Below are positions 45,301 to 54,891 of a stretch of DNA of 64,000 nt, one piece after another. Each line of letters opens with the position of its first letter. Within the stretch, counting starts at the first letter, position 1. The stretch comes from Streptomyces flavofungini (lineage in GTDB: Bacteria; Actinomycetota; Actinomycetes; Streptomycetales; Streptomycetaceae). The notes beneath the pieces are model-generated. The model was given only the letters and a program-made list of their open reading frames with translations. It was not told the origin of the DNA and made no database searches. The translations under genes and the position numbers were made by a program. The stretch is from the NCBI RefSeq assembly GCF_030388665.1, contig NZ_CP128846.1, positions 930,001-994,000 of the forward strand. Direction: 5' to 3'.

Positions 45301-45350
45301 CGGCCGACGAAGACGGGGCTGGTGTGCCTGCTCTGCATGGTGCCGAGCAT
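42309..45350 (-). CDS. large ATP-binding LuxR-family (LAL) regulator
   Basis: 1,013 residues from ATG 45350 (ATG 45338 also possible; no clear ribosome site). The N-terminal AAA-type domain has Walker [20 protein letters not shown] and Walker [15 protein letters not shown]. The middle is helical, TPR-like. The C-terminal helix-turn-helix reads [20 protein letters not shown] then [23 protein letters not shown] regulators often control secondary metabolism; the target here is unknown. Confidence 0.94.
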   Translation of the reverse strand: MLGTMQSRHTSPVFVGRGAELTALGEALARANAGEPRALFVGGEAGVGKTRLIQEFLGRAAADGAVVAVGGCVEIGADALPYHPVSTALRSLRRQLGAELDAAVAGQEGELARLLPELGEMDRGHLESDGRARLFELTVRLLERLAADRTLVLVLEDLHWADRSTRELLSYLLRALTDSRMLIVATYRADDLHRRHPLRPALAEYERLRTVTRVELLRFDRDEVRRQLTAIRGEAPPEQVLDRVFDRSEGNAFFVEELACSILEGSPGGISDSLRDLLLVRVEALPEEAQRVVRMAAEGGSEVEFRLLATVTGRTEDELIETLRAAVGAAVLQPCDEGESFRFRHALMREAVAGDLLPGERSRLNRRYAEALEADPTLVRSEELAGRLAGYWFGARDPARALPAVIGAAAAARGRHAFAEQHQLLERALELWDDTPEELRRRTMRKGVEDGLGLAVSPDVPGDFVDLLAAVAVAARLAGERERALALCKRALRTLEGDASPGSRARPDGGDPVRAAWFWAERHRLMRALSRSDGWDEIARAQELVKGLPPSVVHAEVLMHAAYWYAVHRPGPTALEVAQQAVELCRLTGAETTGLAAQQTLAWLIMDTGDLEAGLELARDVCARELTPANTDVVLRGYGNVATALHGIGRFDEAVATAEEGTVLADRHGLPDIASFVDGNLAESLTHLGRWSEADAVLERALGRRGVSARTWGQLAEQRADLALVRGAYDETQRLLDEADGWTSGPYPEPQHTLTVARIAIALAAADGRILDVRTLLADAVGEAIPSGHQRYGWPLLHEAAAAEARARGQAVAEPGRAAAVERIRAATRGQPEFVPLWAAQARMVEAELITAEGGDATGLWTEAVAAVEQLGSPVLLATARLRLAEALITHGGTGSRDAAGELLRQAETVARELGAAPLGAEIATLAGRARIPLRQGDGEPVPPPAAALGLTARERDVLRLVAAGRSNRLIAEELFISPKTASVHVSNILAKLGASGRGEAAAIAHRLGVFDE

Positions 45351-45439
45351 CGCATGCCGTTCGGGACGCCGGGCGGCGGTCCCGGCGTCGGCGGGGTCCG
45401 CCGCGGCCGGGCGGCCCGCCTCCCGGCGCCCTTCCTCCT

Positions 45440-45640
45440 TCACGCGGTGCGGGCGTAGCGCTCGCGGGTGTCCGGGCCCGGGGTGCTGTCCCGGTCCGGG
45501 GGGCTGTCTGCGGCGGGGGTGCCGTCGGCGACGGTACGGGCCGCCTTCGCCGCCTCCTCGGCCCGGCGGGCCAGGCGGCGCCGCGCGGCACGGGAGAGGA
45601 TCTCGGCCTGGCGGGCGGTCTGGAACTCGTGGTGCAGCAC
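45440..45640 (-). CDS. small basic/helical protein of unknown function
   Basis: 66 residues from GTG 45640, placed by an AAGGAG six bases upstream. It reads [20 protein letters not shown], then many Arg/Ala residues and an acidic Pro-rich end. No family recognised, though short proteins with this start are frequent in streptomycetes. It is 90 bp upstream of the LuxR gene on the same strand. Confidence 0.65.
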   Translation of the reverse strand: MLHHEFQTARQAEILSRAARRRLARRAEEAAKAARTVADGTPAADSPPDRDSTPGPDTRERYARTA

Positions 45641-45903
45641 GGCGGTCTCCTTGGACGAGCTGGTCGGTTGCTGTGGTTCCAGCGTCGTCACCCAGGTGGG
45701 CGGGCCGCATCGGGAGACTTTCGCATCCTGCCGCCCGCGGGGTGCCTTAGGCCCGGCGCCGGGGGACCTCAGGTCCCGTCCGACGCGTTCCCGCGGGGCG
45801 GCCCGCCGGCTTGCCGACGGCGGATGGCCGTCGCCGGACGTGGACAGCGCGGGCCCCCGACGCCGCCTACGGTCTCCGGGAAATCGGCGCTCGGGAGGCG
45901 TAC

Positions 45904-47115
45904 ATGGACAGGTCGCGCGGGGCACGGACGGCCGTGGTCGTGGGTGCGGGCATGGCGGGTCTGGCAGCGGCCACGGCCCTGGCCCGCAGGGGGTGGCGGG
46001 TGGAGATCGCCGAGCTCGGCGCGACGGGGGCGACGTCCGGCTGGGGGTTGTGCCTGACCGGTCCCGCGCTGCGTGCCCTGGACGATCTCGGCCTGGCGGA
46101 CGCGTGTCTGGCCGAGGGCTACGGCATGAGCGTCATCACGCAGGTCGACGTGGACGGCGAGCCCGCGGCCGAGGTGCCGTTGCCGCGTCTGATCGGTGCG
46201 CGGCGACCGGCGATGGTCGGGATCGCGCGCCCGTTGCTGCACCGCGTCCTGTACGCGGAGGCCGAGCGGTGCGGTGTGGTGGTGCGCCACGGGCTGACGG
46301 TGACGGCGGTGGAGCCGGTCGGGGCGCGGCGCGAGGGGCAGGAGGGGGCGCGGCGCGGGGGCCAGGACGAGGACCGCGACGGGGTGCGGCGCGAGGGGCA
46401 GGACGGGGAGCTCGTCCGCGTGCGGTTCTCGGACGGCACGGTTCGGCAGGTCGCGCTGTTGGTGGGCGCGGACGGGATCCGCTCGACGGTGCGGGGCCTC
46501 CTCGGCTTCGAGAGCCGGGTGGACTACCAGGGGCAGATGGTCTGGCGTGCGCTCGTGCCCCGGCCCTCGTGGGCCACCGGCATCCATCACTTCGCCGGGA
46601 AGCCCCACGCGGCGGGAGTCGTGCCCGTCTCGGACAGCGGGGCGTATGTGTTCCTGACGGAGCACGGCGCGGCGCGGAACGTCCTGCCCCGGGATGAACT
46701 GGCCCCGCGCCTAAGGGAGTTGCTGGCCACCTTCCCCGCCCGGATGCGGGAGATCGGCCGCTCGGTGTCCGGGGCGGACGCGGTGGTACGCCGCCCCGTG
46801 CTGACGGCGTACCTCGACGGCCCCTGGAACCGCGGCAACGCCGTGGTCGTCGGTGACGCCGCGCACGCGCCCGCGCCGCAGCTGGCCGGCGGCGCGGCCC
46901 TGGCCATCGAGGACGGCCTGCTCCTCGCCGAGGAGCTGGAGCGGCACGCGTCGACCGCGGCGGGGCTCGCGGCGTTTGTGACCCGGCGCGCGCGGCGGTG
47001 CCGCACGCTCGTGGACACCTCGGTGGCCGTCGTGGGCCTGGAGCGGGAAGGGCACCACCACGACACCTATCCGCTGATCGACGCCTGCCACCGGCTCATG
47101 GCCGAGCCCGCGTGA
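45904..47115 (+). CDS. FAD-dependent aromatic-type monooxygenase
   Basis: 403 residues, ATG 45904. FAD motif VVVGAGMAGLAAATALARRG, the GWGLCLTGPALRALDDLGL entry, the DG motif LLVGADGIRSTVRGLLG and NAVVVGDAAHAPAPQLAGGA. This is the single-component group A fold used on phenolic substrates. Between residues about 140 and 170 there is a repetitive insert with GARREGQEGARRGGQ and VRREGQDGE that is not part of the fold. Substrate unknown. Confidence 0.9.
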   Translation: MDRSRGARTAVVVGAGMAGLAAATALARRGWRVEIAELGATGATSGWGLCLTGPALRALDDLGLADACLAEGYGMSVITQVDVDGEPAAEVPLPRLIGARRPAMVGIARPLLHRVLYAEAERCGVVVRHGLTVTAVEPVGARREGQEGARRGGQDEDRDGVRREGQDGELVRVRFSDGTVRQVALLVGADGIRSTVRGLLGFESRVDYQGQMVWRALVPRPSWATGIHHFAGKPHAAGVVPVSDSGAYVFLTEHGAARNVLPRDELAPRLRELLATFPARMREIGRSVSGADAVVRRPVLTAYLDGPWNRGNAVVVGDAAHAPAPQLAGGAALAIEDGLLLAEELERHASTAAGLAAFVTRRARRCRTLVDTSVAVVGLEREGHHHDTYPLIDACHRLMAEPA

Positions 47116-47201
47116 CCGCCCGACGCCTGCCGGAGGTCCCCGACGGGCACACTCGCGTCCCACAATGAGGTCGTCCCCGGTCTCTTCGACGCCCCACCCC
47201 C

Positions 47202-48230
47202 GTGAGCGCCCGTGTGAGCGAAGGTGAACCCGACAGCGTGCCGACACCCCTGCAGAACCACCTGATCACCAAGTCCCACAACCCCGTCGACCTCCTCAAC
47301 GCCGCGAGCCGTCTGTTCGGCGGCGTCATCGCCACCTCGCCCCTGGACGAGCTGTGCGGCGGAGTGCACGAACTGCGTGGCGTCGCCGCCCACGACTTCG
47401 CGGTGGGCTGCTTCGCCTCGCCGCTGGGGGTGCGCGTCGCCCCGACGCAGGGGTGCGGGTCGACGCGGGAGCGCGGGTCCTACTTCGTGAACATCGGTGT
47501 CTCCGGTGCGGTCTCGGCGGTGTGCGGGGGCCTGCGGGCGACGCTCGACGCGACGACGGCGGGGGTAGTCAACCCCGGCGAGACCCAGGAACTGCGGCCG
47601 CTGCGCGCCCGCGGGACGCGGTTCCTGGGGCTGCGCATCGCCGCCGCCCTCGTCGACCAGGAGTTCACCGCGCTGACCGGGCGCCCGCCGGTGTCCGCCG
47701 TGCGCTTCGACTTCGCCCTCGACCTGGCCGGGCCCAAGGGCCGGGCCGTGCGGCTCCTCGTCCGCTCGCTCCTGGCGCAACTGGACTCCGGGGACCCCCT
47801 GTTCCAGCGCCCGGAGCTGCAGCGCAGCCAGCTGCGCGCGATCGTCACCGCCCTGCTCCTCGCACAGCCGCACTCGCACACCGGCGAGCTGCGGGACGGC
47901 CCGCCGCCCGGCCACCCGCGCTCCCTGCGCGCGGCCCTCGCGTTCGTCGAGCAGAACCTCAGCGAGCACATCGGCCTCGCCGACATCGCCCGTGCGGCCG
48001 GCTGCAGCCCCCGGACCATCAGTTCGGCGTTCACCGACCGGCTCGGCCAGTCCCCCTTGGCGTACGTACGCAGTCTGCGGCTCGACCGGATCCGTGCGGA
48101 CATCCTCGACTCCACGGACCCCGTCGGCGAGATCGCCTACCGGTGGGGCGTCGCCCACCTGGGCCGCTTCGCCGCCGCGTACCGCACCCGCTTCGGTGAA
48201 CTCCCCTCCGCCACGGCGGCCCGGAGGTGA
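47202..48230 (+). CDS. AraC-family regulator
   Basis: 342 residues from GTG 47202. The N-terminal 220 residues are the AraC-binding-like region (TRERGSYFVNIGVSGAV). The C-terminal domain holds two helix-turn-helix units: HIGLADIARAAGCSPRTISS and PLAYVRSLRLDRIRADILDS. It is 87 bases after the monooxygenase on the same strand and may regulate it. Confidence 0.92.
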   Translation: MSARVSEGEPDSVPTPLQNHLITKSHNPVDLLNAASRLFGGVIATSPLDELCGGVHELRGVAAHDFAVGCFASPLGVRVAPTQGCGSTRERGSYFVNIGVSGAVSAVCGGLRATLDATTAGVVNPGETQELRPLRARGTRFLGLRIAAALVDQEFTALTGRPPVSAVRFDFALDLAGPKGRAVRLLVRSLLAQLDSGDPLFQRPELQRSQLRAIVTALLLAQPHSHTGELRDGPPPGHPRSLRAALAFVEQNLSEHIGLADIARAAGCSPRTISSAFTDRLGQSPLAYVRSLRLDRIRADILDSTDPVGEIAYRWGVAHLGRFAAAYRTRFGELPSATAARR

Positions 48231-48398
48231 CCCCGGCGGGCAGCCCGGATCCGGTGAGCCGCCGCCTGCCGCCGCAGTACCCACTTTTTTGTGGGTACTT
48301 GGCGGTGCCCGGCCGCGGAGTGATCCTTGTGGAGGGCGGCCACGGGGCCACCGGATCCGGGTACGAAGCGATGAGAAGCGGGGTGAGTGTGCGTTGCG

Positions 48399-48749
48399 TC
48401 AGGAAGCCGACTGGAGGTCGGTGAGCCTCTGCAGGCGGCGGTGGCCCCAGTCGGAGACCGGGCCAAGCGCCTCGGACAGGTCCCGGCCGAACTCCGTCAG
48501 GGAGTAGAAGGTCTTCAGCGGCAGGGTGTCCTGCACCTCGCGGTGCACCAGTCCGTCGGCCTCCATCTCGCGCAGCGCCTGCGTCAGCACCTTCTCGCTG
48601 AGGCCCGGCAGCTGTCTGCGCAGTTCGCCGGGGCGGCGCGGACCTGATTCCAGCTGCCACAGCAGCGTGGTCTTCCACTTCCCGTCGATCACAGCGATCG
48701 CGGCGGTCACGCCGCAGACCTCCGTGTCCTGAGCGCGGCTGCGTGTCAT
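48399..48749 (-). CDS. HxlR-family regulator
   Basis: 116 residues, ATG 48749. The winged helix has the family pattern: VIDGKWKTTLLWQLESGPRR, PGLSEKVLTQALREMEADGL and FYSLTEFGRDL. A Cys at residue 12 (TEVCGVTAA) is in the position used for redox or electrophile sensing in some members. It is divergent from the imine reductase, its probable target. Confidence 0.93.
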   Translation of the reverse strand: MTRSRAQDTEVCGVTAAIAVIDGKWKTTLLWQLESGPRRPGELRRQLPGLSEKVLTQALREMEADGLVHREVQDTLPLKTFYSLTEFGRDLSEALGPVSDWGHRRLQRLTDLQSAS

Positions 48750-48796
48750 TTTCGCCCCTCGTCGGTCCCTCGTCCAGCACGTCCCAGCCAGTATAT

Positions 48797-48810
48797 TTTG
48801 TCGATTTGTC
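48797..48810. promoter_or_regulatory. direct repeat TTTGTC-GA-TTTGTC between hxlR-type gene and imine reductase
   Basis: Two TTTGTC copies spaced by two bases sit in an A/T-rich patch 15 bp before the reductase start and are likely operator or promoter. HxlR proteins bind A/T-rich sites in such gaps. Confidence 0.45.
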
Positions 48811-48824
48811 TATGGAGTTGAGCC

Positions 48825-49730
48825 ATGTCCGCACACACGGAACAGTCCTCGCACACGGAACGGGCCGCCGTCACCGTCGTCGGCCTGGGGCCGATGGGCC
48901 GAGCCCTCGCGGGCGCGTTCCTCGACGCCGGCGTACGCACCACGGTCTGGAACCGGACGCCGGGCCGGGACCAGGAGTTGGTCGCGCGGGGCGCGGTCAG
49001 CGCCCCGTCGCTGGAGGAGGCGGTCGCCGCGAGCAAGCTGACGGTGGTCTGCGTGGTGGACTACGACGCCGTGGACGCCCTGCTGCGGCCCGAGGCGGTC
49101 ACCGCCGCGCTCAAGGGGCGCACGGTGGTGAACCTGACCGCGGACACCCCGGACCGGGCCCGGGACACCGCGGCCTGGGCGGCCGAGCACGGGGTGCGCT
49201 ACCTGGACGGCGCGATCATGACGCCGACGGTGACCATCGGCACTCCGGCCGGGGTGTTCATCCACAGCGGACCGAAGGACCTCTACGACGAGCACAAGCC
49301 CGTCCTGGACGAGCTCGGCGGCGCCCACACCCACCTCGGCGAGGACATCGGCCGGGCGGCGGCCTACGACGTCGCGCTGCTCGACATCTTCTGGACCGCC
49401 ATGGCGGGCTATGCCCACGCCCTGGCGGTGGCACGGGCCGAAGGCATCACTGCGGGCGAACTGGCGCCGTTCGCCAAGGGCATCGGCGACATCCTCCCGC
49501 CCATCTTCGAAGGGCTCGCGGTGGAGGTGGACAACGGCACGGCCTCCCCCGAGGGCACCCCGCTCACCTCGGTCGCCTCGTCCATGTCCCACATCGTCCA
49601 CACGTCCGAGGCGCACGGCATCGACGCGGGCGTCATCCGGGCGGCGGAGGGCCTGGCCCGCCGGGCCATCGGGCAGGGCTACGGCGCCGACGGGTTCATC
49701 CGGGTGACCGAACTGCTGCGGGGCCGCTGA
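48825..49730 (+). CDS. NADPH-dependent imine-reductase-type dehydrogenase
   Basis: 301 residues, ATG 48825. Rossmann motif VTVVGLGPMGRALAGAF, NRTPGRDQE specificity loop, and the C-terminal helical domain (YLDGAIMTPTVTIGTPAGVF, YDVALLDIFWTAMAGYAHAL). The Lys of true beta-hydroxyacid dehydrogenases is absent; this marks imine reductases, which reduce cyclic imines. The natural substrate is unknown. Confidence 0.88.
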   Translation: MSAHTEQSSHTERAAVTVVGLGPMGRALAGAFLDAGVRTTVWNRTPGRDQELVARGAVSAPSLEEAVAASKLTVVCVVDYDAVDALLRPEAVTAALKGRTVVNLTADTPDRARDTAAWAAEHGVRYLDGAIMTPTVTIGTPAGVFIHSGPKDLYDEHKPVLDELGGAHTHLGEDIGRAAAYDVALLDIFWTAMAGYAHALAVARAEGITAGELAPFAKGIGDILPPIFEGLAVEVDNGTASPEGTPLTSVASSMSHIVHTSEAHGIDAGVIRAAEGLARRAIGQGYGADGFIRVTELLRGR

Positions 49731-49865
49731 GGAGTTCCGCACGCTCCCGCGACCACCAGGGTCAGGAACTCCTCGCGCGCCGGGTCCGTCGGCACCTCGG
49801 TGGCGGTCCGCCTGCATCTCCTCGATGAACCGGCGCCGAACAGGCGTCCAACCCGTGCGGTCCGC

Positions 49866-50133
49866 TCACACCTCGGGCTTCGGCACGATCTCCTCGATGA
49901 GGCTCTCGACGAGTCGCTTGATCTCGTCGCGGATCGGGCGGACCGCCTCGATGCCCTGACCGGCCGGGTCAGCCAACTGCCGACGGCGGCCGGATTGACC
50001 CGGTCGCCGGGGGCGGACCCGGCGGAGCGGACCTCGACGCGGTCCCCGGCCAGGTGGCTCAGTCGGGCGGCGGCCATCCGGGAGCGGCCCGCGTGGTGGA
50101 CGAGACGAACAGCACGGAGGTCTTGTCGGACAC
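49866..50133 (-). pseudogene. arsC: arsenate reductase (arsC) relic
   Basis: GTG 50133 begins VSDKTSVLFV. The next codon should be the catalytic Cys (C-V-H-x-A-G-R-S), but one base is missing: the DNA reads GTCTCGTCCACCACGCGGG, so the Cys codon lost a base and the frame shifts. In the shifted frame MAAARLSHLAGDRVEVRSAG and APGDRVNPAAV follow. About 50 residues are then deleted before LADPAGQGIEAVRPIRDEIK and the normal end IEEIVPKPEV. It was part of an ars operon with arsR upstream; no arsenite pump remains. Confidence 0.85.
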
Positions 50134-50240
50134 CAGAGGTCTCTCTCGCCTCAACGCGACGTCAGGCGCGACGGACATCAGCGCCCCCCTGGCCGATGCC
50201 GCGTCCCCGCCTTCGCCGCAGGTGTCGCTGAGAGGTGGTT

Positions 50241-50624
50241 TCAGCGAAGGGTGAGCAGTTTCCCCATCGCCGCGAGGACCGACGGCTCCACCCGGTAGTA
50301 CACCCAGGTCCCGCGCCGCTCGGAGGTGAGCAGTCCGGCTTCCTTCAGCTTCTTCAGATGGTGCGAGACCGTCGGCTGGGACACCCCGACGTCGGAGATG
50401 TCGCACACGCAGGCTTCGCCGCCCTCATGCGAGGCCACCGCCGAGAAGAGCCGCAGCCGCACCGGATCCCCCAGCGCCTTGAACATCGGCGCCGCCCGCT
50501 CGGCCTCCTCGGCGGTGAACGGGCGCTCGGTCAGCGGCGGGCAGCACGGCGCCACCGCCCCGAGGGTCTCGGTGATCTCGACGGCCTCCGGTTCCAGCAG
50601 CGGCAGCACCTTAGTGTTCGACAT
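50241..50624 (-). CDS. arsR: ArsR-type arsenic-responsive repressor
   Basis: 127 residues from ATG 50624. Winged helix VSQPTVSHHLKKLKEAGLLT, preceded by GEACVCDISDV, whose Cys-x-Cys is the usual arsenite site. C-terminus RRGTWVYYRVEPSVLAAMG. It should repress the ars operon, now reduced to itself and the arsC relic. It appears intact. Confidence 0.93.
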   Translation of the reverse strand: MSNTKVLPLLEPEAVEITETLGAVAPCCPPLTERPFTAEEAERAAPMFKALGDPVRLRLFSAVASHEGGEACVCDISDVGVSQPTVSHHLKKLKEAGLLTSERRGTWVYYRVEPSVLAAMGKLLTLR

Positions 50625-50643
50625 GTATCTATGTTGACACATG
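50622..50643. promoter_or_regulatory. arsR promoter/operator candidate
   Basis: CATGT and ACATG arms flank an A/T-rich 12-bp centre (ATCTATGTTGAC), overlapping the arsR start. The rarity of such A/T content here and its place suggest an autoregulatory site. Confidence 0.45.
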
Positions 50644-50905
50644 CCGAACCAACGCGGCCGGGCTCAGCAGTGCCATCGCCCCGCGCCCGCGCACACCGGA
50701 CGGCAACGCTCGGGCACACCGGACGACAACGCTGGCGCGCACCGGGCGACACGACGCATCCCCGCGCTCCGCCGCCCGCACGGCGCGGAGCCCGAACACC
50801 GCAGAGACCCATATCACTTTGCCCGCCCCGCCGCCCTGGCGGATCATGGAAACCGCAGCGGAGATCAGCCGGTGACAGCCGGGCCCCACTTCCCCCGGAG
50901 CAACC

Positions 50906-51982
50906 GTGCCGGAGCAACAGCAGAGCGAGGCGCCGCACGGCGCGGCCCCGCACGCCGGGGGCGTGCGGTTCTCCGTACTGGACCGCTCCCGCACCCGCGA
51001 GGGGCACGACGGCACGGAGCCCCTGCGGGACACCGTCGCCCTCGCCCAGGAACTCGAGGCGCTCGGCTACCACCGCTTCTGGGTGTCCGAGCACCACGGC
51101 GTGCCCGGAGTCGCCGGTTCCGCGCCGACGGTGCTCGCGGCCGCCGTCGCCGCGGCCACGCGGACGATCCGGGTGGGCACGGGCGGTGTGATGCTGCCGA
51201 ACCATCAACCGCTGGTGGTGGCCGAGCAGTTCGGGGTGCTCGAAGCGCTCTTCCCCGGGCGGATCGACATGGGGCTCGGGCGTTCGGTCGGGTTCACGGA
51301 CGGTGTGCGCCGCGCCCTCGGCCGCGACAAGCACGACGCGGACGACTTCGCGGCGCACCTCACCGAGCTCCTCGGCTGGTTCCGCGGCACCTCGGACACA
51401 GGCGTGCACGCGCGTCCGGCCGAGGGCTTGAGCGTCCCGCCGTTCGTCCTCGCCATCGGCGAGGGCGCCCGCATCGCAGCGGAGGCCGGGCTTGCGATGG
51501 TCGTCGGCGACTTCCGCAGCCGCGAGAAGATGCTCGCCGCCATCGACCGCTATCGCACCGCGTTCCGGCCCTCCGCCTGGGCGGACGAGCCCTACGTGGT
51601 CATCTCCGGCACGATCGCCGTCGCCCGGTCCGAGGAGGCGGCGCGGCGGCTGCTGATACCGGAGGCCTGGTCGATGGCGTACTCCCGCACCCACGGCACC
51701 TTCCCGCCGCTGCCGCCCGCCGAGCGCGTGCAGGAGCTCGCGGCGTCGGGCGCGATGACGCAGAAGGAGCGCGGCTTCTACGAGTCGGGGCTGCGCGGGC
51801 ACATCCACGGCACCGAGGACCAGGTGGCCGCCGAGCTGGAGACGCTGCTCAAGGAGAGCGGCGCGCAGGAGGTCCTGGTGACGACGAGCACGTACGACCG
51901 CGAGGGCCTGCGCGACTCCTTCCGGCGCCTCGCCCGGGTCGCGGGCCTGCGGGCTCCCGGGGCGCGCACGGCCGGGGGCTGA
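50906..51982 (+). CDS. luciferase-like flavin-dependent oxidoreductase
   Basis: 358 residues from GTG 50906, with CGGAG upstream. LLM-class TIM barrel: FSVLDRSRTREG, YHRFWVSEHHGVPGVAGSAP, IRVGTGGVMLPNHQPLVVAE and FPGRIDMGLGRSVG. This group uses FMNH2 or F420; the substrate is not known. It lies 145 bases before a UvrA paralogue. Confidence 0.9.
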   Translation: MPEQQQSEAPHGAAPHAGGVRFSVLDRSRTREGHDGTEPLRDTVALAQELEALGYHRFWVSEHHGVPGVAGSAPTVLAAAVAAATRTIRVGTGGVMLPNHQPLVVAEQFGVLEALFPGRIDMGLGRSVGFTDGVRRALGRDKHDADDFAAHLTELLGWFRGTSDTGVHARPAEGLSVPPFVLAIGEGARIAAEAGLAMVVGDFRSREKMLAAIDRYRTAFRPSAWADEPYVVISGTIAVARSEEAARRLLIPEAWSMAYSRTHGTFPPLPPAERVQELAASGAMTQKERGFYESGLRGHIHGTEDQVAAELETLLKESGAQEVLVTTSTYDREGLRDSFRRLARVAGLRAPGARTAGG

Positions 51983-51991
51983 CACCGGCCG

Positions 51992-52032
51992 CCGGGACCC
52001 CGGCGCCCGGGAACCGTCACCACGGGTCCCGG
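51992..52032 (+). terminator. inverted repeat after luciferase-like gene
   Basis: CCGGGACCC at 51992-52000 and its exact complement at 52024-52032 could form a 9-bp stem with a 23-base loop 10 bases after the stop codon. Confidence 0.4.
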
Positions 52033-52127
52033 TCCAGGCCCCGCCGACCGCTGCGCCCCGGGGTGCGGACCGGGCCCCGGCCTAGAATCGTGGGGTTTGC
52101 CCCCGACCCGCGTACGGAGCCCGCCCC

Positions 52128-54500
52128 ATGCACAGCAGCCCCGCCCCCGACCACGATCCTTTCGTACGGGTCCGGGGCGCCCGCGAGCACAATCTGCGCG
52201 GGGTCGACGTGGACGTCCCGCGCGACGTCATCGCCGTCTTCACCGGGGTCTCCGGCTCCGGCAAGTCCTCGCTCGCCTTCGGGACGATCTACGCGGAGGC
52301 GCAGCGGCGCTACTTCGAGTCGGTCGCCCCGTACGCCCGCCGCCTGATCCACCAGGTGGGCGCGCCGAAGGTCGGGGAGATCACGGGGCTGCCGCCCGCG
52401 GTCTCGCTGCAGCAGCGGCGCGCGGCGCCCACGTCCCGCTCGTCGGTCGGCACGGTCACGACGCTGTCCAACTCCCTGCGGATGCTCTTCTCACGCGCGG
52501 GCCACTACCCGGAGGGCGCCGAGCGGCTCGACTCGGACGCGTTCTCGCCGAACACCGCGGCCGGGGCCTGCCCCGAGTGCCACGGCCTCGGCAAGGTGCA
52601 CCGCACGACCGAGGAACTGCTCGTCCCCGACCCCTCGCTGTCCATCCGCGAGGGCGCGATCGCCGCCTGGCCGGGCGCCTGGCAGGGCAAGAACCTGCGC
52701 GACGTGCTCGACACCCTCGGGTACGACGTGGACCGGCCGTGGCGCGAGCTGCCGCAGGCCGACCGCGACTGGATCCTGTTCACCGACGAACAGCCGGTCG
52801 TCACCGTGCACCCCGTGCGGGACGCGGGCCGCATCCAACGCCCCTACCAGGGCACGTACATGAGCGCCCGGCGCTACGTCATGAAGACGTTCGCCGACTC
52901 CAAGAGCCAGACCCTGCGCACGAAGGCCGAGCGCTTCCTGGCCAGCGAGCCGTGCCCGGCGTGCGGCGGCAGCCGGCTGCGCCCCGAGGCGATGGCGGTC
53001 ACCTTCGCGGGCCGCACCATCGCCGAGCTGTCCGCGCTGCCGCTGTCCGAGTTGGCCACCCGCCTTGAGGAGGCGGCCCGTGCGGGCGCGGGCGCGGAGA
53101 CGGCGGAGGTCCTCACCGCCGACCTCCTCGCCCGCATCGGCACCATCACCGAGCTGGGCCTCGGCTACCTCTCCCCCGACCGCACGACCCCCACCCTCTC
53201 GGCGGGCGAGCTGCAACGCCTGCGCCTGGCCACGCAGTTGCGCTCGGGCCTGTTCGGCGTCGTGTACGTCCTGGACGAGCCGTCAGCCGGACTGCACCCC
53301 GCCGACACCGAGTCGCTGCTCACCGTCCTCGACCGGCTGAAGGCCGCGGGCAACTCGGTGTTCGTGGTCGAGCACCACCTGGACGTGATGCGGCACGCGG
53401 ACTGGCTGGTCGACGTGGGGCCGCGGGCGGGCGAGCACGGCGGGCAGGTGCTGCACAGCGGCCCGGTGGCGGACCTGGCAGGGGTGGCGGAGTCGGCGAC
53501 GGCGCGTTTCCTGTTCGACCGGACGCCGATGACGGTACGTCAGGTGCGGGAGCCGCACGGCTGGCTGAAGGTGGGGCCGGTGACGCGGCACAACCTGCGG
53601 GACGTCACCGCGGAGTTCCCGCTCGGCGCGTTCACCGCCGTCACGGGGGTCTCGGGCTCCGGCAAGTCCACGCTGATCGGGGCGCTCGCCGAGAATCCGC
53701 AGGACCTGGCGGGCGTGGGTCGCCTGGTGTGCGTCGACCAGAAGCCGATCGGCCGCACGCCGCGCTCCAACCTCGCCACGTACACCGGGCTCTTCGACGT
53801 CGTCCGCAAGGTCTTCGCCGAGACGGACGAGGCGCGGGCGCGCGGCTACGGCGTGGGGCGCTTCTCCTTCAACGTGGCGGGCGGGCGCTGCGAGACGTGC
53901 CAGGGCGAGGGTTTCGTGAGCGTCGAGCTGCTCTTCCTGCCCAGCACGTACGCCCCGTGCCCGGACTGCGAGGGCGCCCGCTACAACCCGCAGACCCTTC
54001 AGATCACCCACGGCGGCCTCACCATCGCCCAGGTCCTGGACCTGACCGTCGAGGCCGCCGCCGACTTCTTCGCCGACACCCCCGCCGTGCTGCGCAGCCT
54101 GCGCACGCTCCTGGACGTCGGCCTCGGCTATCTGCGGCTCGGGCAGCCCGCGACGGAGCTGTCCGGCGGCGAGGCCCAGCGGATCAAGCTGGCCGGGGAG
54201 TTGCAGCGGGTGCGGCGCGGACACACGCTCTATCTCCTCGACGAGCCCACCGCCGGGCTGCACCCGGCGGATGTGGAGGTGCTCGTGGGACGGCTGCACG
54301 AGCTGGTGGACGGGGGCAATTCCGTGGTGGTCGTCGAGCACGACATGGCCGTGGCGGCCGGGGCGGACTGGGTGGTGGACCTCGGACCCGGAGGCGGCGC
54401 CGCCGGCGGTCGGGTGGTCGCCGCGGGGACGCCCGCCGACGTGGCCGGGGTCGCCGGGAGCCGGACGGGTCCTTATCTGGCGCGGGCGTTGGGGCGGTAG
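52128..54500 (+). CDS. UvrA paralogue (ABC excision-nuclease-like ATPase)
   Basis: 790 residues, ATG 52128. Two ABC modules: Walker [21 protein letters not shown] and [17 protein letters not shown]; signatures [12 protein letters not shown] and [12 protein letters not shown]; Walker [17 protein letters not shown] and [17 protein letters not shown]. Zinc-binding [19 protein letters not shown] and CETCQGEGF...CPDCEGARY are present. It is about 150 residues shorter than housekeeping UvrA, as in class II UvrA proteins lacking the UvrB-binding region, which are linked to drug or DNA-damage tolerance. Confidence 0.92.
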   Translation: MHSSPAPDHDPFVRVRGAREHNLRGVDVDVPRDVIAVFTGVSGSGKSSLAFGTIYAEAQRRYFESVAPYARRLIHQVGAPKVGEITGLPPAVSLQQRRAAPTSRSSVGTVTTLSNSLRMLFSRAGHYPEGAERLDSDAFSPNTAAGACPECHGLGKVHRTTEELLVPDPSLSIREGAIAAWPGAWQGKNLRDVLDTLGYDVDRPWRELPQADRDWILFTDEQPVVTVHPVRDAGRIQRPYQGTYMSARRYVMKTFADSKSQTLRTKAERFLASEPCPACGGSRLRPEAMAVTFAGRTIAELSALPLSELATRLEEAARAGAGAETAEVLTADLLARIGTITELGLGYLSPDRTTPTLSAGELQRLRLATQLRSGLFGVVYVLDEPSAGLHPADTESLLTVLDRLKAAGNSVFVVEHHLDVMRHADWLVDVGPRAGEHGGQVLHSGPVADLAGVAESATARFLFDRTPMTVRQVREPHGWLKVGPVTRHNLRDVTAEFPLGAFTAVTGVSGSGKSTLIGALAENPQDLAGVGRLVCVDQKPIGRTPRSNLATYTGLFDVVRKVFAETDEARARGYGVGRFSFNVAGGRCETCQGEGFVSVELLFLPSTYAPCPDCEGARYNPQTLQITHGGLTIAQVLDLTVEAAADFFADTPAVLRSLRTLLDVGLGYLRLGQPATELSGGEAQRIKLAGELQRVRRGHTLYLLDEPTAGLHPADVEVLVGRLHELVDGGNSVVVVEHDMAVAAGADWVVDLGPGGGAAGGRVVAAGTPADVAGVAGSRTGPYLARALGR

Positions 54501-54891
54501 CCCGGAGCCCTGGCCCGCGGCGCCCTGGTCGGCCCGGGGCCGGTGGACGAAGGGTCCGCTCAGGGGGCGGGCCCAGGGCCTGGTGTGCGGGGAGCGGACC
54601 TGAGCCCCGGCGCGCGAGGAGCAGACCAGCACCCCGGCGGGTGTCGGGCCCAGGCGTGCGGAGAGTCGCATGCGCCAGGGGGCCGCGTACGCCCCAGGAG
54701 GGCCGCCGCGTCGGCGGCGATGTCCGCCACGATGCGGGCCGCCTGGGCCACCGAACTGGCCGAGCACTCCTCTGAGGAGACACCTGACTCGCCGGAGGAG
54801 ACGGCTGACCTGCGTCGATATCTCAACTCATATCAATCCGCGACTAATTCACTCTTGGACATGACGGTGCGTCACCTGCTTCGCTGCCGTC
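54501..54891. other. 391-bp gene-free stretch
   Basis: No gene was found. The last 80 bases are markedly A/T-richer and probably hold the promoter of the exported metallo-beta-lactamase-fold gene. Confidence 0.5.

Noticed and set aside
50641..50905. riboswitch or leader peptide before the luciferase-like gene
   Set aside because: A nine-codon frame (METAAEISR) exists, but it has no clear ribosome site, no regulatory codon run, and no known riboswitch core is visible.
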